Source of the DNA: Desulfobacterales bacterium HSG16
GTDB lineage: Bacteria; Desulfobacterota; Desulfobacteria; Desulfobacterales; HSG16
DNA: 36,179 nt
Assembly (NCBI GenBank): GCA_030377965.1
Contig: JAUCGE010000022.1
Span: 1 to 36,179, forward strand
Direction of reading: 5' to 3'
Below the pieces are notes generated by a model, which worked only from the letters and a program-made list of their open reading frames with translations, was not told the origin of the DNA and did not search any database. This document shows positions 14,881 to 21,885 of the stretch, in pieces. How positions within the stretch are numbered: position 1 is the stretch's first letter; each line of letters begins with the position of its first letter. The position numbers were made by a program, and so were the translations under genes.

Positions 14881-17467
14881 ACTCCCGCTATTGTTTTTCC
14901 CCACACCTGAAGCAGCATCCCGATCTTCTCTTGGCGGTGGAAGAGGAGATGTTCACCTGCCATCCCACCAGCGACAGGGAAAAAGGCTTTCTCCTATTTT
15001 CGACCGACTTCAAAAGGCATTCAATGCACGTCGAGTCGAGATCATGCAAAACATGGCGGGTATCGATTCTGAACAGGTTCTTGTTATTGAGACGGTTGGA
15101 TCTGTCGATAATTTTGCAAATGCGGTGAAGCGTATCGATGGCCTTGAATGGATGGGTGAACTTGAGATTGACGAAATCGTTCCGGATCAGGATTTCTATG
15201 ATGAAAAAAAAATGGACAAAGAACTGAGTGGCCGTTTCTATCTCGTCATGACCAATCAAAGAGCATTGGATGAAATGTTGTCTTTGTGGCGACGTTATCA
15301 AGCCGATTCCGGTATGCAGTTCGAACGTGGTCTGACCAAATTTCGAGATATATTTCTTCATCTCAAAGACATACGTCGATGGGATATTCAAGACAGGCTT
15401 TTTGAAACGGGATTGATCGATATCTGGGTTGAAACCCTTGAATATGACAGGGATCGAATTGTCAGGTTCGAGGCGGAACTCTGGTTTCGCGAAAATGAGA
15501 AAATTCGAGAGTCAAGCGCTGGGCAGGTTATGGCTCTCGTGCAACAATCAGGCGGTCGCGTCCTGGGTCAATCCATCATTGAAGGCATTGCCTATCATGG
15601 TCTGCTGGCTGAACTGCCAGCAAACGCCATCCGATCTATCGTGGAAAATCCCGGCACAGAATTGGTCAAGTGCGAAAGTATCATGTTTTTCCGGCCAGTT
15701 GGTCAGGTGGTTACAGGTGACAAACCACAGGAAGGCAAAGTGGAAATCTCTGATTTTGAAGATATGCCTTCACCTGGAGGACACCCGGTAATTGCACTTC
15801 TGGATGGGCTGCCTCTGGCTAACCATCGGTTATTGGCAGGGCGAATTCAAATAGACGATCCTGATGACTGGGAGACGGATTATGCAGCGATAGAACGCAG
15901 GCATGGAACATCGATGGCATCACTTATCGTTCATGGTGATCTGGATGGAGGAACAATACCGCTGGCCAGCCCCATTTATATTCGCCCAATAATGAAACCG
16001 ATTCCGTGGTCGAGTACACCCCGCCCCGAAGGAATTCCGGAAAATTGTCTTGCCGTTGACCTTATTCATAGATCTGTTAAAAGGATTTTTGAAGGAGACC
16101 AGGGGGAAAAACCCGTTGCCCCGCAAGTCAAAATCATCAATTTGTCCGTTGGTGATCGAAGCAGACAGTTCACGCACTCAATGAGTCCTATGGCAAGGCT
16201 GATAGACTGGTTGAGTGTCAAGTATGGTGTTCTATTTATCGTCAGTGCCGGAAATCATCCGACATCAATTTCCATAGGATGTTCTCAAGATGATTTTGAA
16301 ATTTTACAGCCAGGTGAACTGGAAGCTGAAACGGTCAAGGCCATTTACAAGGATGCACGATACAGAAGGTTGCTCTCTCCGGCAGAATCCATTAACGGAC
16401 TTACGGTCGGTGCTGTCCATTGTGATGCATCTGAAGTAGGCATCCTGGGAGCCAGATTAGATCCTTTTGAACGAGTTCTTCCAAGCCCTGTGTCTTCATT
16501 CGGAGGAGGATATCGCCGAGCGGTAAAGCCCGACGTAATGTTCAATGGTGGTAAACAATTGTATCGATTGTCGTTGAGACCAACGGAACAAGTCACTATC
16601 GAACCGGTCATATCGCTGTCGAGTCCCGGAAACAAGGTTGCATCTCCGAGCAGTCTGGCTGGTGAACGGAATGCAACTTCATACTGCTGTGGTACAAGTA
16701 ATGCCACTGCATTGATCAGCCGTGCAGCAGGAATTTGCTATGACTCACTGCAACAAATTTTCAGCGAACAGGCATATGCAGCAGACCACACACTCTTCGA
16801 AGTACCTCTGCTGAAGGCGCTGCTGGTACATGGCTGTTGTTGGGGCGATATTGGCAATCGAATTTCAGACGTGCTTCGCAACCCTGAGAATAGCAGCCAG
16901 CTTCAAAGCCTTGTAAGTCGATGGACGGGCTATGGCGTACCTCGATTGGATCGAGTTCAGACTTGCACTGATCAAAGAGCGACGTTGCTGGGCTTTGGGC
17001 AACTTTCGGATGGAAACGCTCACATTTTTCGTCTGCCGCTCCCCCCAGCTCTTGGCTCCAGTCGAGAGTGGAGACGTTTGACGGTAACTTTAGCCTGGCT
17101 GTCTCCGATTGCAGCCAATACGCAGAAATACCGAATCTCAAGTTTATGGTTTGAAGTCAGTGGAGTATCCCTCGCTACAAATAGAAAAGAAGGGTGCGGC
17201 GGAACAACCGGATGGCGTGCTGTAAGACGAGGAACCGTTCAGCATGAAATTTTTGAAGGCCAGAAAGCAGAGCCGTTCATGGATGGCGAGGTGATTGAGA
17301 TCAAAGTGAATTGCCGAAAAGATGCAGGAAAAATTCAGAACCCGATTGCCTATGGCCTGGCAGTTTCACTGGAAGTGAGTGAAGGTGTAGATATTGCAGT
17401 TTACAACGAAATTAGAACTCGCATCGTACCTGCAATTCGGATTCAACAAATGGCAGAGACAATTTAA
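14873..17467 (+). CDS. ietS: Subtilisin-like (S8) serine protease, IetS-like
   Basis: An 864-aa protein with an intact subtilisin triad: Asp311 in ALLDGLP, His344 in RRHGTSMA and Ser609 in CCGTSNATA, plus an oxyanion-hole asparagine in VSAGNH. The first ~300 residues form an extra N-terminal region and a ~200-residue C-terminal region follows the catalytic domain. There is no signal peptide, so it should act in the cytoplasm, unlike secreted subtilisins. The start overlaps the AAA+ gene by 8 bases, so the two are translationally coupled. The gene was originally followed by helicase 1, whose decayed copy begins 14 bases after this stop. The last codons (PAIRIQQ) recur as a relic at 285. The substrate is unknown; cleavage of host or phage proteins on infection is inference from related pairs. 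Confidence 0.88.
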   Translation: MPELPLLFFPTPEAASRSSLGGGRGDVHLPSHQRQGKRLSPIFDRLQKAFNARRVEIMQNMAGIDSEQVLVIETVGSVDNFANAVKRIDGLEWMGELEIDEIVPDQDFYDEKKMDKELSGRFYLVMTNQRALDEMLSLWRRYQADSGMQFERGLTKFRDIFLHLKDIRRWDIQDRLFETGLIDIWVETLEYDRDRIVRFEAELWFRENEKIRESSAGQVMALVQQSGGRVLGQSIIEGIAYHGLLAELPANAIRSIVENPGTELVKCESIMFFRPVGQVVTGDKPQEGKVEISDFEDMPSPGGHPVIALLDGLPLANHRLLAGRIQIDDPDDWETDYAAIERRHGTSMASLIVHGDLDGGTIPLASPIYIRPIMKPIPWSSTPRPEGIPENCLAVDLIHRSVKRIFEGDQGEKPVAPQVKIINLSVGDRSRQFTHSMSPMARLIDWLSVKYGVLFIVSAGNHPTSISIGCSQDDFEILQPGELEAETVKAIYKDARYRRLLSPAESINGLTVGAVHCDASEVGILGARLDPFERVLPSPVSSFGGGYRRAVKPDVMFNGGKQLYRLSLRPTEQVTIEPVISLSSPGNKVASPSSLAGERNATSYCCGTSNATALISRAAGICYDSLQQIFSEQAYAADHTLFEVPLLKALLVHGCCWGDIGNRISDVLRNPENSSQLQSLVSRWTGYGVPRLDRVQTCTDQRATLLGFGQLSDGNAHIFRLPLPPALGSSREWRRLTVTLAWLSPIAANTQKYRISSLWFEVSGVSLATNRKEGCGGTTGWRAVRRGTVQHEIFEGQKAEPFMDGEVIEIKVNCRKDAGKIQNPIAYGLAVSLEVSEGVDIAVYNEIRTRIVPAIRIQQMAETI

Positions 17468-17480
17468 GGATAATTAGAGT

Positions 17481-17695
17481 ATGGAATCATCCTGGCAATA
17501 CAGCAAAATTCACAACTGCATCTGCAAGGTAATTGAAGAGCAGAACAAAAACAGGACTTGACGAAGTGCGAAACTACCGGGAAAAACAACTGAAAGATGA
17601 AATATCCGTATGGGTCAAAGAAATAGAGTCAGCCAGACAGGTTATTCCGGAAGTCAGGGCGCTTATTGTTACAAAAATCGGGGGAAGATCGAAAT
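17481..17695 (+). pseudogene. Internally deleted remnant of the helicase 1 gene
   Basis: Bases 17481-17543 match the first ~63 bases of helicase 1 (331 onward) with two mismatches. Bases 17546-17718 are identical over 173 bases to 3044-3216, the helicase 3' end plus the pglZ start. About 2.65 kb is missing between them, and the join shifts the frame, so translation from 17481 stops at 17561 after 26 codons. The remnant keeps the GGGGGAAG ribosome site and the ATGA start/stop overlap that serve pglZ. This may explain why the 3' part persists unchanged. Confidence 0.9.
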
Positions 17696-19706
17696 GAGCG
17701 GTTGGAGGGATACAATTTTGAAAGAGTTTGTCCCGAACATCAGCAGATTAACCATAGTATCCGATCCTGATGGTCTGCTGACCGAAGAAAAACTCGCTGT
17801 GGCATTGAGAAAACGCGGCTTTGATCTGATAGAATTTAGTGATTCCATTGAATTTCGTTATGCGTATGAATCCACTTACAGAACTGTATGGGATAGGGGT
17901 AAACATACTGATCTTGTTGTCGTATTGAGATTGCAGGACGCTGAAGTTGAAAACCTGCCATTTGATTTGTTGAAAGCCGAACGAAAGCTGGCCTTTGATC
18001 TTGGTTCGATTTTCCCCAATTTAAGTTATCCGGTGATAGAAAACCTGGATCGCAGTTTGCTGGATGCACTTTTTGATGCTCAGGCAAAATATTTACCAGG
18101 TCGTATAGGAGATAATGCGACAAAAGACTTTGTATTAAGTCATGTGTTCGGCATTACAACGGAATTGATAACAGGCGACGTGGAACTGTTAAATACTCTT
18201 TTGCGTATTCACTGCAACTTGTTTGAGATACCTGAGAGGCTTACTGAGCGACTCGTCCAAATTTTTGCCGGACAGAATCAATTTGCCGGATGGCCGCTTT
18301 CTGAAATAATTGTCGATGGAAAAGTTTTTTTAGATTTTTTACAGGAGCGCTGGCCTGTTTTTCTTTCCAGCCTGTCTGCATGTGGTCAGGTAAAAGAAAG
18401 ACAGGAAGACTATAGACTCAAATATCAAGGGCCAGACCATCTTCCTTTTGATCATCGGGATATTCGAGTTTATGTGGATAACCTGTTTATAGAAGGCCGA
18501 CTCACACCAGCCAGTGTTGATGATTCCGGCTTTGACATGAGCATCCTGGAAAGTGATTCGTGGATAAAAAACGGCATTGTCGATCCGGGTAAAAATACAG
18601 AGATGAGAATCACCCGGTTATTTGATTTGATAGAGGAGCAGAAGTTAGCTGATGATATGCGCTATTCTGACTGGATTTCTTTTGCCTTGAAATGGGCAGA
18701 ATCATCGGCACTTATGCATACTAATACAGATTCGACAGAAGAAAATATGCAGCGTTTTCTCAAGCTTGGAGACGGTCTCAATGAAACTTTCGCTTCCTGG
18801 CTGAACATTTGCTATGCCGGGCTTATCAACCTTCCTCCAACCAGCCCGGTGATGCTCCACCATGTTGTACGAAAAATGTCCAGAGAATCGGAGGATTGCC
18901 AAAATGGCAGTTTAGCTCTGATTGTACTCGACGGGCTGGCACTCGACCAGTGGATTACTTTAAAAAAGGTAATCTGTGAGCAGACAACGGATATAATTTT
19001 TCGCGAATCTGCCATATTTGCCTGGATTCCGACCTTGACCTCGGTATCCAGACAAGCTCTGTTTTCAGGCAGAATACCACTTTATTTCCCAAACTCGATC
19101 AACACTACGAACAATGAACGAGGGCTATGGCGAAAATTTTGGGAATCTGCCGGTTTGTCCCGTCACGATATTTCCTACCAACGCGGGCTGGGTGATGGAG
19201 ATCCTGTTGAAGACCTTGAGTCTGTTTTCAATCCGGGCAGAACAAAGGCCATTGGTCTGGTCGTCGATAAAGTCGATAAAATAATGCATGGAATGCAGCT
19301 AGGTGCTGCTGGAATGCACAATCAGATCAGGCAATGGGCCAGCCAGGGATATTTGAATCTACTGATAAAATATTTGCTTGATCACAATTGTAAAATATGG
19401 CTTACATCCGATCACGGAAATATCGAATGCAGGGGAAAAGGACGGCTTTCGGAAGGATCGATTGCCGAGACGCGAGGTGAGCGTGTTCGGGTTTATCCGA
19501 CTGCAGATCTGCGTTCAAAAGTTTTAAATGATTGCGGATTTGCCAGAGAATGGAAACCGGTTGGGCTGCCAGCGGATTATTACCCTCTGACAGCCGCAAA
19601 AAGAGACGCATTTATAAAAAAAGATGACACTATCGTAGGACACGGAGGGATATCGATTGAGGAAGTCATTGTGCCATTTGTGAAAATTGAACGGAGATCA
19701 GGATAA
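17694..19706 (+). CDS. pglZ: PglZ-domain protein (alkaline-phosphatase superfamily), defence component
   Basis: A 670-aa protein with a C-terminal PglZ domain. Expected metal-site segments are present: IVLDGLALD (410-418, D413), PTLTSVSRQALFSG, SDHGN (572-576) and a final GHGGISIEEVIVP. PglZ proteins are the common element of BREX and Pgl phage-resistance systems and belong to the alkaline phosphatase superfamily; their biochemical role is unsettled. The start is set at 17694 (MSGWRD) because it has GGGGGAAG just upstream and retains the ATGA overlap with the helicase remnant. An in-frame ATG at 17610 would translate remnant sequence out of its original frame. Here no BrxC or PglX neighbour is present; the partners are helicases, an AAA+/protease pair and a GHKL giant. 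One base separates its stop from the next gene's start. Confidence 0.88.
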   Translation: MSGWRDTILKEFVPNISRLTIVSDPDGLLTEEKLAVALRKRGFDLIEFSDSIEFRYAYESTYRTVWDRGKHTDLVVVLRLQDAEVENLPFDLLKAERKLAFDLGSIFPNLSYPVIENLDRSLLDALFDAQAKYLPGRIGDNATKDFVLSHVFGITTELITGDVELLNTLLRIHCNLFEIPERLTERLVQIFAGQNQFAGWPLSEIIVDGKVFLDFLQERWPVFLSSLSACGQVKERQEDYRLKYQGPDHLPFDHRDIRVYVDNLFIEGRLTPASVDDSGFDMSILESDSWIKNGIVDPGKNTEMRITRLFDLIEEQKLADDMRYSDWISFALKWAESSALMHTNTDSTEENMQRFLKLGDGLNETFASWLNICYAGLINLPPTSPVMLHHVVRKMSRESEDCQNGSLALIVLDGLALDQWITLKKVICEQTTDIIFRESAIFAWIPTLTSVSRQALFSGRIPLYFPNSINTTNNERGLWRKFWESAGLSRHDISYQRGLGDGDPVEDLESVFNPGRTKAIGLVVDKVDKIMHGMQLGAAGMHNQIRQWASQGYLNLLIKYLLDHNCKIWLTSDHGNIECRGKGRLSEGSIAETRGERVRVYPTADLRSKVLNDCGFAREWKPVGLPADYYPLTAAKRDAFIKKDDTIVGHGGISIEEVIVPFVKIERRSG

Positions 19707-19707
19707 T

Positions 19708-20466
19708 ATGGTCAGCAGACATGAAAAAATCGGAATGAAGCAGGTAATTCGTATAGAATGGATGAACAAGGTGACATCCATGCTGCTGTCAGATATGCCC
19801 GAAGCCGGGATACGGCAGGAACTTGATGAATATCTTTCAACTCAAAAGCCAAGTGGTGGACAGGGAACACGCGGTAAAATAACATATAAAATGGCAATCG
19901 GCATTCTTTCCTCCTGGTTTTCTCCTGATCAAGAACTTGTCGATTTCAGAAATGATGCTTTAAAACTGGCCAGAAAGCTTCCGGAAGATAAATGGCTCCC
20001 GCTTCACTGGGCGGTTATTTCTGCTCAATATCCTTTCTGGTTCAATGCGGCAAAACAGGTTGGCAGGCTTTTAAACCTTCAGGAAAAGATCACTCAAAAG
20101 CAGATATTCAACAGATTAAAGGCGCAATACGGCGACAGGGAGACGGTTGCAAGAAACGCCCGTTATGCCATACGTTCATTTGTCGCATGGGGTGTTATTA
20201 AAGATTCGAGCAGAAGAGGATGTTATGAAAAAGGGGAAATTTTTTCAATAGAAGACCGTGAGATGATCACAACACTTCTGGAAGGCGGCCTGCTTGCTGC
20301 TGAAGAAGGCAAGGGTTATGCCAGCGTCCTTTTCAATTCCCCGGGCTTTTTTCCGTTTGACATGCTGACCATGACCGGGGCGGTTATAGCGCAGCATTCT
20401 TCGCGTATTGATGTTGTCCGTTTTGGTATTGATGATGAGCTTTTGAAACTCAAGCACAAAGATTAA
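19708..20466 (+). CDS. Winged-helix-like protein downstream of pglZ, unknown function
   Basis: A 252-aa soluble protein and the last gene of the locus. The ATG at 19708 follows the pglZ stop by one base and has AGGA just upstream; an in-frame ATG at 19687 inside pglZ is less likely. The middle portion looks helical, and a segment around QIFNRLKAQYGDRETVARNA then AIRSFVAWGVI has the pattern of a winged helix-turn-helix, as in BrxA-type BREX accessory proteins. I do not see enough to assign it to BrxA. Tight linkage to pglZ suggests a structural or DNA-binding partner. It could instead regulate the locus, though a terminal position is unusual for a repressor. Confidence 0.6.
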   Translation: MVSRHEKIGMKQVIRIEWMNKVTSMLLSDMPEAGIRQELDEYLSTQKPSGGQGTRGKITYKMAIGILSSWFSPDQELVDFRNDALKLARKLPEDKWLPLHWAVISAQYPFWFNAAKQVGRLLNLQEKITQKQIFNRLKAQYGDRETVARNARYAIRSFVAWGVIKDSSRRGCYEKGEIFSIEDREMITTLLEGGLLAAEEGKGYASVLFNSPGFFPFDMLTMTGAVIAQHSSRIDVVRFGIDDELLKLKHKD

Positions 20467-20541
20467 TTTTCGGTTGTCATAACAAAAATTTTCATTGAGT
20501 TAAAAATTGTACGCACCTTAAAATCCCGCTCTGCCAGGCTT

Positions 20542-21855
20542 TTAATACTGCTCATAAACCCACGACTTGCGAGGAGGAAAAAGAATATCCATCAAAAGAC
20601 CGGTTTTATTTGACGAAAGGGCGAGATCCGGCATTACATATTGAGGTGCGGGGAAAATATCCGGCCTGATACTCTGTAACTCCTGCCAGGATCTGTGGCC
20701 CAGACAGAAAGCCGGGAAGAGATCGGAATTTATGCAGAAAGTATTGTCACACTCTTTATTGTTTCCAGGCTCGATAGATTCGAGCTTGCCGCTGTTCCAT
20801 ATCATATCCGCTTGTGAATCGAAAAAATCGAGTCTGATGGTTCCGGAAAAGTTATCGAACTGACTTTCTTTCATGCGTTTATCAAAAATGGGAGCTAATT
20901 TTTTCAATAGCTTAAAGCTATTCTGAATTTTGATCTGCCATGCGTAAGGCTTTCCTTTTTCAGCGTTCATTGAAAGAGCTTTCTTCCCTGCACTTGAATT
21001 ATCATGAAGATTGAGCCTTATATAAGGTTTTTCTCTTTCGATGGATAGCTGCCTGCAAAAAATCAAAAGATTGTCCAGCGCTTCATCATCAATATTATCA
21101 CTGATCTCACTGACAATAAGCCCTTTACCAAACCCGTATCCCGGAATTCTGCAATAAAACTTGCATCTTTTATCTGATTTATCTTCCATGATCCAGTATT
21201 CTGACCCATATTCGGTCGTCAGGCTGTGAGTCAGCAGATATTCCCAGTTGGCTGCATCCCGGAACACAGAAATAAAATTAGAATCTCTATAAATTTTGTC
21301 TTCCTGCATCAGCCAGGGAATATCTTTTTTTTCGGCAAGGCGAAAAGAATATTTTTTCTGTATCGCCTGGATTGAATCCAGAGGAATATTTATATGATTT
21401 TCCAGAGGGATGGAATAATAGTAGCCGAACTTATGATAAAAACCGGGGATACCCTGAATAACTGCAAAGTCGAAATTTTCCTCTTCAAGAGTCCTGTCGA
21501 ACTCTTTGTTCAGAATGTGCATGATTCCCTGTTTCCGGTATTTTTCCAGGGTTCCCACTATGCCCATTTCTGCGACCTTCAGCTTCATCCCGTCCATTTC
21601 CCATGTCCAGGGAATGAGAGCAAAAGCCGACGCAATGGTTTCAGTTGCTTTTTCTTCCGCTATGAACCAGTATTTTTTTTTCATTCGTGGAAGGTGCTTG
21701 AATATTGTCTCTGCCAGTATTCCTACCGGTTCAGGATAAAAAATTTTTGAAAAAAGTGCATTCAACCTTTTCCCGTCATCAGAAGATTCAGCCCGTCTGA
21801 TATTGTATTTATCACTCATTTTTTTCATTAACCTTTCATTCTCCGTTTTCGCCAT
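20542..21855 (-). CDS. GNAT-family acetyltransferase, Eis-like (GNAT plus sterol-carrier-like C terminus)
   Basis: A 437-aa protein that probably transfers an acetyl group from acetyl-CoA to an amine. The N-terminal GNAT domain has the acetyl-CoA-binding segment VGTLEKYRKQGIM, followed by FAVIQGIPGFYHKFGYYYSIP, a pattern typical of Eis-type enzymes. A second GNAT-like region follows. The C terminus (W-S-G then MDILFPP near the end) resembles the SCP2-like domain of the same family. The substrate cannot be told from sequence. It is the last of three minus-strand genes, 30 bases after the GGDEF gene. The start could be any of three nearby methionines (codons 1, 10 or 13); I keep the first. Its 3' end faces the defence locus across 75 bases in which I see no strong terminator. 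Confidence 0.75.
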   Translation of the reverse strand: MAKTENERLMKKMSDKYNIRRAESSDDGKRLNALFSKIFYPEPVGILAETIFKHLPRMKKKYWFIAEEKATETIASAFALIPWTWEMDGMKLKVAEMGIVGTLEKYRKQGIMHILNKEFDRTLEEENFDFAVIQGIPGFYHKFGYYYSIPLENHINIPLDSIQAIQKKYSFRLAEKKDIPWLMQEDKIYRDSNFISVFRDAANWEYLLTHSLTTEYGSEYWIMEDKSDKRCKFYCRIPGYGFGKGLIVSEISDNIDDEALDNLLIFCRQLSIEREKPYIRLNLHDNSSAGKKALSMNAEKGKPYAWQIKIQNSFKLLKKLAPIFDKRMKESQFDNFSGTIRLDFFDSQADMIWNSGKLESIEPGNNKECDNTFCINSDLFPAFCLGHRSWQELQSIRPDIFPAPQYVMPDLALSSNKTGLLMDILFPPRKSWVYEQY

Positions 21856-21885
21856 CTTTCTTTCTCACAATATGAACAATTACAA

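Noticed and set aside
14888..15391. 167-codon minus-strand frame inside the protease gene
   Set aside because: It is the antisense shadow of a well-supported coding region and has no family features.
17610..17693. Upstream in-frame ATG extending PglZ by 28 residues
   Set aside because: This stretch is the helicase remnant read in a foreign frame. The ATG at 17694 has a strong ribosome site and the same ATGA junction seen in the front copy.
331..20466. Canonical BREX or DISARM assignment
   Set aside because: PglZ and SNF2 helicases are present, but BrxC, BrxL, PglX, BrxB, DrmA/B and a methyltransferase are not recognisable.
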